The notes under the pieces: generated by a model
The model's database searches: none
The model's input: the letters and a program-made list of their open reading frames with translations, nothing else
Told to the model about the DNA's origin: nothing
Position numbers and translations under genes: made by a program
Origin: Tubiluchus corallicola
Taxonomy: Eukaryota > Priapulida > Priapulimorpha > Priapulimorphida > Tubiluchidae
Direction of reading: 5' to 3'
NCBI GenBank assembly: GCA_030141605.1
Contig: JAQGDQ010000169.1
Location: 186,001 to 250,000 of the forward strand
DNA length: 64,000 bases
Shown here: positions 27,163-39,628 of the stretch, one piece after another
Position numbering within the stretch: the first letter of the stretch is position 1
Layout of the letters: the number at the start of each line of letters is the position of its first letter

Positions 27163-27819
27163 TTAACTAATACTTTTCGACATTTTCTTTTTTTTGTGTT
27201 TTTTCATACTATCATGTGTGTCATCGAACGCAGCAGTTTCACTGACATTTAAACGTTCCAGCTCTTTCTTTTTCTTCTTTGATGAACTGATGTCATCATT
27301 TTGGCTCATGTCTAATGTAGACATTGCAGACTGGCTGACATCCAAGGATTTATCGTTTTTCTTTTTCTTCTTTTTAGCTTTCACCTGATCATTAGTTTCA
27401 CTCTGATTCAGAGAGACATTCTCGGCAACTTGGCTAACCTCTAAGGACTCATCGTGTTTCTTTCTCTTCTTTTTAGGTTTTGATTCATCAGCAATTTCAC
27501 TTTGAATCAGAGACACATTCTGGGCAGCTTCACTACCATCCAATGATATATCATGCTTCTTTTTCTTCTTTTTGGAAGATTTCGTCTGACCTCCAGTCAG
27601 GCTCTGATTCAAAACTGTACTGCCAGTGTTATCATTCATATGTTCATCCTGAGTATCATTTAGTTGACTCTCATCCATAGTTGAGTGTTCAACCTTATGC
27701 TTCTTGTGTTTCTTTTTCTCTACATCTGCAGTTATATCAGAAGCATCTTCTCTTTCAGAAGCTTTTCGTTTCTTTTCTTTCTTCTTTTCCTTCTTCTTCT
27801 TTCTTTGTTCTTTCTGAAC
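27163..27819 (-). repeat. Lys-rich tandem-repeat tail in the last NOP56 exon
   Basis: The last exon encodes about 218 residues dominated by poly-Lys clusters. Near the C-terminus a unit of about 30 residues recurs four times: a run of Lys, a Ser-Leu-(Asp/Glu/Asn)-x-Ser segment, then a Ser/Gln/Asp-rich spacer (for example [32 protein letters not shown]). NOP56 tails in other eukaryotes are also KKE/KKX-rich. The regular phospho-site-like spacing between Lys blocks is notable here. The opposite strand shows pseudo-ORFs rich in Phe and Ser that are shadows. Confidence 0.8.
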
Positions 27820-30800
27820 CTGAAACATTAGATAACAAGGTCATTCCATTTATGGACTAGTGATGCACGAAATAAATAAAATAATTTTGTTCTAGAATAA
27901 GTACTGTAAAGAAAGCAGACATTTTCCAAACCTTTTATTTAGGATAACTTAGACTGCAAAATAAGTACCACATTTCTCATTTCTTGATATTGTCTTTGTA
28001 CTGTGTGATTACAATACAAAAACAACTAAGCATTTTTTATTGCAAAAATAACATGTGCACAATCAGTTACTTTTAAAAACTATTTTAAGCATAAAATAAA
28101 AAAATGTATATATAAGTATTTGGTATGAAGTCATACTGCTTCAGTAGCTTCTTTCATAACATCCAGGTTTTTCCGAGGAACTTCCCCACTTTCATAAAAT
28201 TTCAGCCTATCTTCCACTTGCTGTTTCAACATGTCACCATATATATGTGTCTGCGTCTCTGAAAATGTACAAAGAACTTGAAATATGCACTCCTTGCTGT
28301 CTCATCATCAGTCAGCCAAATGAGACAAGGAACTAACTTGCAACTTATAACACATTTAGAGCAGGTTTTTCTTGCCTAACTCCTAGTGAAACAGAGAGCC
28401 AGCAAACTTCTAATAACAGGGCATAAATGGTATCAAACATTTGCTTTGCTTTTAAACTGGGAAAACCTGAAGAAAGAATACAAACAAGCTGCTGGCAGAG
28501 AGTTTCATAGAACTCATGTTTGAGAGAAGATATGACTGCTAGGATGAGTGATTGTTTTTACACAATTTGGCACACTGCAGCCAGACTCCAGCATTCAATG
28601 ACAGAATCTACTCAGTTTGTGGCGAAACAGGAATTTGAATCAAGGCTGTCACCAAGAAGGGCCAGAGGTATCTGTTAAAAACATTTGTGTGTGAATACAT
28701 TCTGCCATTATGAGCGGATAACTGGAATTAAGTATGACAAATGAAGCTGCTCAGACCATGTCGAAGCAGTTCACTTGTCCATTAACTGATCAGCCTATAG
28801 ATGTCAAGAGATACAGCAAATAGGGTTTACGATTAATGTATCTAGTTTCCAGATAGACAAGTTTTTGTGTGGATCAACATGCATTTTTGTTGCACAAAAG
28901 ACGTGAATAAATACTACTGATTCTCTGAGACTTCACATATATTTATTTATGGATTTATTTATTTATATAATACGCTACTTTCTCGAAAACTGCTCAACTG
29001 TTTACTAAACAAACTCTCTCGATTTCCCTTGGTCTCACAAGGGATTATTTTTCAATTCGGTATGTCTGTGAGGAACCATGGGCAAAACAACCTCCAAAAA
29101 TTGGCTTTTTCCTGTCTCTGCAAAACATGTAAAACAGAGATCTGAAAAACAGGATAAATGGAGTGGAGTGCTATACAAGTATACATTATTAGAAAGAGCA
29201 TTCCGCAGAAAGTGTAACAGGCAATTTGGTTTCCCAATGCCCACTGCGATGAGCATTTTTCTAAACACATCCACCGAATTTTTCTGAAACTTTAACCAGG
29301 CACCGTGTAGAAAATTCATTGCGGAGAATCTTCACGGGAGTCTTGGAGAATAATCTATAATGCACAAGAACGAAATGAAGCCTACAAGGCGGATATAATG
29401 TAACGATAAAAACAATGATTTTTTTTTCAGACTAGCACAAGTCTCTTAACAAGTGCCACCGTTCAGGAACTATATATCACAAAAGAGTAAAGTTATAGTG
29501 TTCAAACTCAGTTATTTCTAAGATTACATCAGTATTTCATGCAGAAAATCTCTGCATAAAACCGTCGAGCGAGTTTCTTTTCTAAGTTACCACTGCTAGC
29601 TGTGATTCATTGTGTCATCTACTGAAAACTGAGTGTGCTTGACTGCGTAGCAAAACTCGACCTTTGGTGCCTCTGCAGGTGGAAAACACGATTGGTTTTT
29701 ATCCGTTTAAGCTTAGCGTGGGTTATTTTTTTAAAACTTTGTTTGTTTTTGCTTGGTTCACATTAAACTCTCATTACTTTTTCTGAATCTACCTCTACAA
29801 ACCCACATTAGGCCCGTAAATAAAATCACGGGGTGGTAAAATCCCTCGTAATAAGAAAGTTCTTGTAATATTAGAGCTCACTGTAAGCAAGGTGTAAATA
29901 AAATACATAAATAATATATATATAAGGCATAAATACATATATTAGTTAAGTCTAAGATTTGGCAGGACTTTAAACTTTCCTTGTAATAACCAGAGGCTCA
30001 TTATAACAGGCCCCGTTGTAAGTAAGTGGCTTATACTGTATTGCATAATCTAACGTATTTTAACATTAAACTATACCTGAGAAACAGTCAATCCTAGAAG
30101 CAACTGAACATTTGTTGGCTAAATAACGGGAAATGCGACCCTTGTTTTTAGCTCCTGCTCGACCAATAAATGTGGAATGGAAAATAAGACCATATTTGGG
30201 GGTATTACCTCGTGTCTTCAAAGCTCTACAAAAAAAATAATTCAGTTAATCTATAATAGTCTATCATTATAATTTATCATATAATCTAAATATTTAATCT
30301 ATAATATAAAGATTTTATATATATCTTTATCTATTTAACGTGGATTGACATAATAATTTATTTGATATTTTAATACGTGCAAATGAAACATTTACAAGCA
30401 AAAATAAAATATTACAAAAAAAACATATCACTAATGATTTAAAGACAAATGTGGCAAACAGAATTATACACATCGAAAATACGTGTATATAAATTAAACA
30501 TGTCAGGTTAAATACCAATTAATATAATGCTCACTGGAAAGCATAGTTAAAGTGACTTTCTAAATGCATCAGTGTTTGCAAAGCCCCTGACTTTCACTCA
30601 ATAGCTTATTTGCAGCAGCATGGAAAGAGTAATTATCATGAGTAACAAGATAAAACAGATGATTAGCAAGGGGTATGATTAACTCTTGAGCGGATAGTAA
30701 CTTTGGAAAGTTTGAATAATAACTCATAGCCATGCCAGGCGAGCAGTTAGCTTAATGTTGTGGTTAGCTATTTACAAAAAAATCAAATAATCTGAGGTTC

Positions 30801-33800
30801 AGAACACGACTGATTTTTTTCAATCTGTAAAAACTCACCGAAATAGTGCTTTCTCAGCACCCAGAATTTGGACTGTAGATGCAGGATACTTTGCCAAATT
30901 AGTTAAACTACCAGCACGAGATATTAATCTTGCACCAACCTACAAAATTCATTTTTATATTTAGGGAAACAGCTCACTATTAAATTGCTTGGAATATGAA
31001 CTATGTTCAAGTATAGAAGAATCAAACAAAAAACCAAAATTACCTCTGAACACTATATAATATTATAAAGACTTTCTAAAGAGAAACTTCTACATTGTAA
31101 AAACACATTCTGTATTCTGCAATCCTGCAAGCACACAATGCAGAAAGGAGGAAATCAGTAGAAGCTTCCTAGCAACCTACTGCTGAATTTCTTTTCAGTA
31201 AGCTTCTTTTTAAAAATAGTCTGTCTAATAGCAATGCCTTAAGGAGCGTTTAAATTTTACAAGATAATGGAAAAGTATATTATAACAGCACCCATTAACA
31301 AAAATTAAACACTACCAGACAATAAAAAAAGTTAAAAAATTGTTCTGTCACAGTTTAGAGCATAAGTTGCTGACAAAAAATTCAACAAATTTAAAATGAC
31401 ATACTGATTCACCAATCAGGTGTGAAAGGTTAGGTGCTACGCTGTTCATGCGACTAATGAGATAATTGTGCAGTTCCTTTCGATACTCTGCAAGTGAGAT
31501 AACTCTTGTGGCAAACCTCTCTATGTTGATAAGGTCCAGTGGAGATATATCCATACCTGAAAATATATCTGCAAAATGTAATGAAGCCATGCCTTTTATA
31601 GGAAATGATGTATAATTGATTTCAGAATGAATATTGTGAATCACCACAGTAAGAGTCAAACTCTCCTAGTTGAACTAAAAGTTAAAAGTTTACTGAATAA
31701 ACAGGTGTGACTTTGACCCAACAAGTCTTCAGAATGACATTCATTAATTGTGAAGGGATCTTATTCAAAGCTTGAAACTCATTAAGATGGAGGTGGGCCT
31801 GCTTGGCTCATCAGAAATGTTGAAGCATAGTAGAAAGGTTTATAAACATTCCACCTCAACAGCATTTCTCAGCAGCCGGAAGCAAATCTGAAACATACCC
31901 ATAGAAGATCTACTGGCATCCAGGATCGCTTGAGCTTTACTGCTGTCCATCACTATTTCTTCCAAATTTTCCATATGGTCTTCTGAAAGTTCCTTACGGT
32001 TCTTGATAAATCTTACTACCTTGGCATACAAGTAGTTGTCACTAACGATCTTGATCAGCTCAGGAAAATGATAAGAATACCATTCTCTAAAAAAATGCAT
32101 ACTCCAGAATGTAGTAGAAAAATGAAATGAAATGTAGATGCACTGTATCATTTAGGCTGTTTAGGCAGGAGATTAAAATTTTTTTATTTATTTTTATAAG
32201 CAAAACATATATGAGAGTACTGAAATCTCAGACGGTGTTTGACCAGTTATAACTCGGTAAACCTATAGGACGCCAAACTCTGTGACAACTTTTAAATTTT
32301 ACAAGGCATGACGTTACACATAATGATATAAAACTGTAATAAAATTGACAGATAAAAGTGTCATTTGCAGTTCAGCTTATGCACAACTATATACATAATA
32401 AGTAGCTCCTGCTGCTGAGTGTTGGACCTTGTAGTGCCAAACTGTAAAAAATAAACTGTATGGCAAAATAAATTAAGATGGTCAGCGGTCATTAGACTGA
32501 AAATGATGCAAGACGGTTGCCCATTCACACCACAACTTTCACATATTATGCTTGACGTAGGAAGATCCACATAGAAATGTAGAAAACAGCCACCATAATA
32601 AAGCTGATGTTTATTAACACCTGAAACTGATGTTATGTAATGCGAGGCTCAACATAACAGTTGTAAGTAATGCTGGCATCACTTTTGCTTTAGAATGCCA
32701 AGTGTGGTTCTGTTTTTATTTAGCATCCCATAAACGGCAAGTTGTTTACATCATTAATTTCCAAATTCTCTTGTGAATAAAACGATTCTTGTATAGCATT
32801 CTCACATGTTTTTAGCAAAACACACAAAAAAGTAAATATGACAAATAATTGGATTTAAAACAGAACAGGTGAGGGCTGCTTGATTCAAGGAAAATTATTA
32901 AGCTAATCGAGTTATAATTTTAACAGGTCAATTTACCGTATTCTCATTGCAAATGTATTTATATCTTTGTCAAGCTGGTCTAGCAGACTGATAGCTTGTA
33001 TTATCATATTGTCCACCCGGTGTACATTAAACTTGACTTTACTTCTTGAGTAGCTGTGACCAAGACCCAGTTGAGCTTTAGACGAGGTTTGCTCTGTTAG
33101 TCCCTTCACAAGAGTACCAAAATGCAACCGAATTCCTGCAAAAGCAGCAAATACATGAATTATAGAATTTATTTTTACTGGCTGGTAAATTTATACTAAG
33201 TGTATATTAAGCAGTTGAAGAGATATATATTCTACACAGGTACTATGGAAAAGTGATGCAAAGCTTACGACTTTCAAAGTTACTGCCTGTATGAGGAGAA
33301 TCTCCCATCTCGAAAAGCTAATCCGACTGACCTGTATGATGAGATTCTAATGTCACGCTTAATATGCAAATTAACTGATGCTTACGACAGTAGTAGTAAC
33401 TCTTGTGCAATTGAAGAATAAGCTTTTGAAAAAAAAAAGGATGGTGGTGTCCTCTGTTGTCTAAAAAGGCAATATACAAGCTACAAAAAAATCTAGTGCA
33501 AACCTCGCAAAAAATACTGCCATTTGCTGAATGCTGGCGTCTTCCTATGCTGTGATGCTGCTTTCTGTGTAGCCTTTTTTGTTTTTTAACGATTTTTGTC
33601 TATTCAAGTTGCTCAGAAAAGTTACAGTGTAAAATAAATTAGAAACCACAATGCCAGATTCGGCATCGAGTCATCAGGCGATGGTAAGTGAAGCCAATCC
33701 ATACATGCAATTAGATATGGGTGGTTCAACTTCGTATGGTTGATATTTTATGTACATGCAGGATAAAGATTCTAGCTATAGGCCTGTCTATGCCTTCATT

Positions 33801-36103
33801 TCTACACTAGAACGGCTATTGCTTATTCCCGTGTTTGAGGCATGAACTGCTGCACTTACGTGTTTAAAAAGTAGTTGTTTGAGACAGCGGCAGCAGCAGT
33901 GATGGTGGTGGAAGGCACACCAGGTATGATGGCAGCAACCACAGTAGTGACAGTCTATGTGGTAGAAGTGGATGTGATGTAGTTGCAGCTATACTAGTGA
34001 TAACATTGCAGTGACAATAGCAATAGCGACTTTTCATTTTCTTAAAATAATCCCATGTGTCAGCAAGAATATGAATTGCACGACAGTGAAGAGGTTAAAC
34101 TATAACATGACAGCACCTCTTATTATTAAGGCGGTTCATTCCAACAAACTGTCATGCTTCCCACAGAACATTCACAAGCATACCGGTTACCACAATTTAA
34201 GCATTAATGACTAACAGTTAGTAACAGCCCTCATAGGACTTTCTTAAGAAGATGTTGCTCAGGTAATGACTATCAATGAAATGCACATCACAGATGAAAC
34301 TAGATCAGAATAACCGGCATGAGAGTCAAACATACAATTCATAAACTACAATGAACCAAAAATCTAACCTACCTAAGAAGCCCAAGAAGTTTCTCATGAG
34401 ATAACAATGTGATTGTTTGCAGTTAACTTCAATTACTATATACACAATCACAGTAAATGCATGAATCAGCAACACTGAAAAACTACTATACCTCTGAGGA
34501 TTTCAGGCACAACTCCAGTGTGTAGACAGGTGATTCCAAGCTCTTCACTTATTGCTGCTGTAAGTTTGGCATCGGACATACCAAGAGGAGCACTCTTTTT
34601 ACTGCCTGTCTTCGGGACATTTGTCTCAAGAAACACCCGCAAATCTTCGTGCAGCACCCCTAGTATTTGGTAAAAATGACAGTAGATTAAATCTTTACTA
34701 AAGTAAATGAGATTCAGTACAACTGATCAAAAGCAAACGAACTCAAGGCCCCTAAATAACATTTTTCAAATTTTTTTTAAATGTTTATGTAGCAAAACAT
34801 CTAACATAAAGCTGCAATTTGTGTAAATTAAAATATCTTACTACACAAAAAATGCTTCTTCTGCACGAAAAAATTTCTTTGATGTTAGGACTACAACAAA
34901 TGTGAGACATATTATAAGCAAAAAAAAGAAAGAAAAGCAAAAATTTTTGAATAAAGAATTGTTCATTACTTTCCTTGAAAGATAAAAATGTGCAATTTAG
35001 GAAAGAATGCCAGACATAAAAAATAACAACTACCTAACAGCTGTAGGTATTTATGATCGAAACACTGGCTGTTGATGGCCTTACCTTCAGATATACTGTT
35101 CATATTTTCCAAAGCATTTGTTCCACTCTTAAATGGAGAAAATGCTACCAATTTTACAAAAGAATTGAATTTTGATAAATCATCTACAGTTGCTTCTACA
35201 GAGGCTAGATTCATGCCAATTTCTTCCATTTCCTTTACGCGAAACAATGCATAACCTGCTGCATGTTCAAATAATGTGTACAGACGAGCCTAAAAATAAC
35301 AAAGTCACAGTTATAATGGCTTATGAGTACCCATCATACAATGTCACATATAGGTCACGGTGAATATTTTTATAAGCGCATTTTAGTTAAAAGAGCTTTT
35401 CACAACTTACAAAAAAATGTTAACTAGTTCCCTTTATTCTTTCACACAAATATATTTGTGAAGTTTCCAAGAATGAGACATGAGAATCGTTAGCAGGGAG
35501 CCAAATCTGTTGTTAATCTACTGAATAACATAAGAAAGTTATCATCAGCAATCACTTTAGCAGCTATGTGAATAATATGTATTATCCGGTTTAATGCAAC
35601 AGTAGTAAATCATATTGTGTACTTGAATACATTTCAATGGATGTCTGTGTGGGAAACGCTTTAGTGTAGTACTCTTGGTACTCACTACACAAAAAGATTC
35701 TCTTGTTTTTTTTTGGGTCGACAGAAAATTAATAAACAATTTTTTAATATTTACATACTAAGCTAATACTTTATAAAGAAGACTGAATATGATCTCTAAT
35801 GGATGATTTCAATGTTTTGGTACACCTAACAAACAATATTCTGTGACTATGAAATATGAAATACTTTAGAATATGTTTAAATGTGGAGTTTGTTGAGAAA
35901 GCATTAAAACATAAATGAATCAAGTATTTATCCAGCATGATCTTTAAACAAAATTTAACATGTTTTATAACAACTTTGCTGCATCACATTTCATACTAGT
36001 AGCCTGAGCGATATTACCATTAAATACTAAAATCCACTGTGTTCTAATGGCATATTAGCATTCAATGAAATTCTACATAAAACATACTGTAGTTACTTAC
36101 CAT
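27163..36103 (-). CDS. Nucleolar protein 56 (box C/D snoRNP core protein)
   Basis: NOP56 pairs with NOP58 in box C/D snoRNPs and directs 2'-O-methylation and early pre-rRNA processing in the nucleolus. Exons, 5' to 3' on the minus strand: 36103-36101 (ATG only), 35289-35085, 34659-34492, 33135-32937, 32086-31899, 31556-31405, 30939-30839, 30225-30077, 28258-28137, 27819-27163 (stop TAA). Phase is kept throughout, giving about 647 residues against 594 in human. Domains in order: N-terminal NOP5NT segment ([15 protein letters not shown]), coiled coil with the [12 protein letters not shown] block, NOSIC and Nop domains ([53 protein letters not shown]), then a Lys-rich tail. The Nop-domain blocks are very close to the animal consensus and match NOP56 better than NOP58 or PRPF31. 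Confidence 0.96.
28259..30076 (-). other. NOP56 intron 8 (longest NOP56 intron)
   Basis: No coding exon fits here. Short ORFs near 29035-29319 on both strands have no recognised similarity. The part around 29820-30040 contains GCTCATTATAACAGGCC and ends TTATACTG, which on the minus strand reads CAGTATAAGCC followed by TTATAA-type blocks. That resembles the ends of pogo/Tigger-type DNA transposons, but I could not find the matching second end. Confidence 0.4.
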
Positions 36104-36151
36104 AATGATTACATGTGTCTTGTTACCAGCTAAGAAATTCTACTCAAAAAT
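36104..36151 (-). other. Probable 5'UTR part of the NOP56 start-codon exon
   Basis: On the minus strand a pyrimidine tract and AG (just above 36151) precede about 48 bases leading to the ATG at 36103-36101, which is followed at once by a GTAAGT donor. This suggests a small exon bounded by introns, with a further non-coding 5' exon upstream. Alternatively transcription simply starts nearby. Confidence 0.4.
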
Positions 36152-36159
36152 CTGAAAAA

Positions 36160-39100
36160 CAATTAAGAAATTTTTTTACGTTAAAAGCAAAATTTATGCT
36201 GTTAAGCTACATACAAAGCAATGAGATTACTGACCAGCACATATTGGCTACCACTTGTCATACATTTTTTTATTGACATCCTTTAAAATTGTCTCAACAT
36301 CTTCATTACTTTTTTGTTTTGTATTTTTTTAAATAATTTGTACTGTTTCCTCAAGCAACCTTGTCAGTGTGAGTAATTAACGTAAGTTTGTCTTGCACTT
36401 TCATGTAATAAGTCAATATCATTCAAGCTGTATCACAGTATGACGTCAGGTGGACTTAAAAAATCCTGAATGAGAATATTTTCTTGATACAATGTAGGCC
36501 TACAATATAAGAAAATGTCTAAAAATTTCTAGACATATTTGTGCTAGAGTACTAAAAAAAGTACGAAAATCCAGCTACAATTTTTAATACAATTTACAAA
36601 ATTACAATGTGCATTGCAGAACAGAACATACTTAAATCCATTCATCATTTTAAATAATTATAAATTCTGTTCTGCATAAACATATTGAAAATTTTAATTT
36701 TAAGCTTGTTTTGATGTTGAAACATTGAGATCAGAAATACATCTTGTCGCTATTTATGTGGGTGCTAGATCTGTTGGTGTTTTTTCTTTTCTGGATCAAA
36801 TGTTTACCAAATCAGGCAGAACTGTAGAATTTAAATGCACTTATCCCTAACAAACAGAGATGCACAGCACATCAATTTTTCACATCTTAACCTTTCTGGG
36901 CTATTATTCATTTCTATGTCTGTAGGAGTGTAGGTTATTGCTATCATTACTTTTCAATGTTGGTGACCATGATAAAAATGAATGATAATGATGACTGCAA
37001 TGATTATAACAATAATATTGATGGCAACGATGAGAAAAAACTGAATAATGATAAAGATAATGACAACACTGATAATGATAGTCATAGCCATAGTGACCGT
37101 GATGATGGTTAGTATGGAACAGGAATAAAAATCACAAAAACAAAAAAAACCCAAAACAAGACAGAATGAGAAGAAAAACAAGCATAAGAAGAACATGAAC
37201 AGGAAAAACCACGCTAAGAAAAAAAGAAAAACAATTGCAGGCACAACAAGAACAATAACAGAATTTAAAGAAGATAGTGACGATATTGGCAATGATGATG
37301 ATAAAGGTAATATTGGTGATAACGGCGAAAAAGGAACAGGAAAAACCACAACAAATAGAATTACGAAGAACAAAAACTAGATTCCCCACAATATAAACAA
37401 GAACAATAAGAATTAAACAACAAGAACAAGTCAAAAAACGAAGAACTGGAAAGAGATGACTACTTAAGATGGTGGTGACAGTGATGATGATGACAGACGA
37501 GTACGGAACAGGAATAAGAACAAGAAAAACCACAAAACATGCGTGAAGAACAATTAGAAAACAGAAGTACACGAACAAGAAAACCAGAATTAAAGCAAGA
37601 ACAAGACAACAAAAACCAGAACAAAGGGAAGAACATGAAGAAGAAGCGGATAGTTGTGTTAATGATGATGAGGACGATGAAATGGTGATAAAAGTGATGA
37701 TGATGATGACAATGATGTTACAGTGACAATGACAATGGTGAACAGTATATCAATAAAAACCAGCATCAAAATGTAGTAAAAATAAACACGTATGTATTTT
37801 TGATATGAAAAACAATTTATTTTTTAATACACTTGACAAATTAGCATACGTGGAAAAGAGGTTTGTGGACTGGAGCGGGAATATATTATATATGCCTTGT
37901 TTATATGCACGACACAATGACACAGGGACACAAGTCATTATCAGATCATAGATATAATGGAAGTAAAAGTACAGATTAACGGCCATGCTAAATCATGATT
38001 GTGTTACCCTGTTTCAATAAAGACAATCGCTCATGCGTAGCTTCTTGTACTTTTTTCAGTGAGTAATGTATAGCAATGATCTGGAATCATAATGCCTAAA
38101 AACTATAATATCATCAAAAATTGTCCTATATTCTAAAAACATAGAAAATACTAGGAAGTGAAAAGTTGTGAGAGTGCAGAGATGCACAGTCTGCGAATTA
38201 GCAGAATTGCAGACACTGCTCAGCCATTTTTTTTATTTATATCTATTTTTCTTTGTAATATATTATTGGGATGAAAAATAAATGATTTGATTTTGATTTG
38301 TGGATCCACACTACTCACAGACCTAATGGTACCAGCCTCTTCCTTTAACACTGTTTGCAGATCCAGTTTAACAGATGGAATGTTAAATTTTCTGAAAACT
38401 CGAGTTCTTTTTAATGCACAGGCCAAAACCATGCGTAACTAGTTACTCAATAGCCAGCTTCACGCCTAACAAACCCTCACTGTGCACAAACGAATCTAAT
38501 CAAATTAAATTCCGTTTCAGAAATTGTTTTTATGGCCAATCTCAGCAAAATCGCGAATACAGTTACTGCATGGAATCTGCGAATTTCATACGCAACCACC
38601 TGAACCACGTCTGCGTATAAACATGTGGAGTTGTCAAAGCAGTTAATTAATACTACCATTAGTTAAACTTCTACCGTTATGTAAATAGTGTTGTAAAATC
38701 CTATATACTGCAATTTCACAAACAATGAACCACCAAAGACAATAACAAAACATATGACATATATTCAACTAGACTCCAACGAACCTACGTCTTGATATCA
38801 GCCATGCTTCTGGCGCAATTACAGAATTAGCGTAATAACAGCAACGCAACATCATTGGCAACGACGCCTTTCTTAATGGTTTGAGTTTGACTTACGGGCG
38901 TTTTACAGCCCTATAAGTCTGTAACTATCTCATTCAAACAAATAAGGACCTATATGGTAACTGTCTGTAAGCGCCCCTCTTTCAAATGTCTTTTGAAACT
39001 GTCAACTGATGAAAAACCAGTTAACTACAAGACTGTAGTAGGCAGTCAGTCGGGCAGTACTCCAGTAGGAAAGGCGTCTATCGCTATTATATAGCAGCAA

Positions 39101-39600
39101 ACTAGCAACATTAATTAATTTTTCAAAATGTTGCTTGTTAATAATAATTCGTGTACTATAATGTTACTGGCTTAAATAGTTATTTATTATGGAAGGTTTC
39201 GGGAGTTTTAGGACTGAATAATTTTTTGTTTACTTTTATATGTACTTTTACAAAAAAAAACATATGTACCATACATACTTATATACAAGTCGAATTTTTG
39301 GAAGACGATTTTAAGGCGAAACTTTTGGGGTTGACTTATACTTACGATATTTTTTTGGGAGATGTCGCCAAAGAGTCGTCTACAATACGAATACGTAAAG
39401 TAATAATCCTTCATTATACGCTTCATACGCTGGACTGAATGAACACTCATAGTGTGATACTTCACATCAGAGAATGTTCGCATCTTGATATTACTTCACA
39501 AGATTAACAAATATTACTGTATAATTATGTTAATGTATGTTAAATTAAGTTAAAATTATATATTACCGGTAAATAAACTACCGACGGAGCACTCGATCAG
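36160..39600. other. Intergenic, low complexity
   Basis: No gene recognised. Long minus-strand ORFs at 36954-37373 and 37132-37578 translate to monotonous Phe/Ile/Val/Ser and are artefacts of simple sequence. Around 39290-39360 paired AAGTCGAA and TTGACTTATAC segments look like remnants of DNA transposon ends. Confidence 0.5.
36955..37740. repeat. Purine-rich simple-sequence tract
   Basis: Cryptically simple sequence of interspersed GATGAT, AACAAGAAC and AAGAAAAAC units on the plus strand, strongly purine-biased over nearly 800 bases. The bias opens long artificial reading frames on the minus strand. Confidence 0.8.
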
Positions 39601-39604
39601 AACA

Positions 39605-39628
39605 TCTATGTCTATGTCTATGTCTATA
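39605..39628. repeat. (TCTATG)n microsatellite, 5' copy
   Basis: Four hexamer units, the last with one change (TCTATA). The same hexamer recurs at 41754-41771, directly after the retrotransposon 3' end. Confidence 0.85.

Noticed and set aside
33278-33380. Plus-strand TATGAGGA...CTGA...TATGATGA...CTGA arrangement resembling a C/D snoRNA
   Set aside because: It is antisense to NOP56, the first C box is off consensus, and no terminal stem abuts the boxes. A short local duplication of CCTGTATGA explains it.
33610-33676. Minus-strand TGATGA...CTGA pair in NOP56 intron 3
   Set aside because: Base before TGATGA is C, no terminal stem pairs outside the boxes, and no convincing D'/C' pair was found.
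36954-37578. Two overlapping minus-strand ORFs of 139 and 148 codons with hydrophobic translations
   Set aside because: They arise from purine-rich simple sequence on the other strand; the translations are monotonous Phe/Ile/Val/Ser with no domain or splice structure.
39151-39483. Overlapping ORFs of 95 and 91 codons on both strands
   Set aside because: No recognised domain; the region looks like decayed transposon end sequence, and both strands are open by chance.
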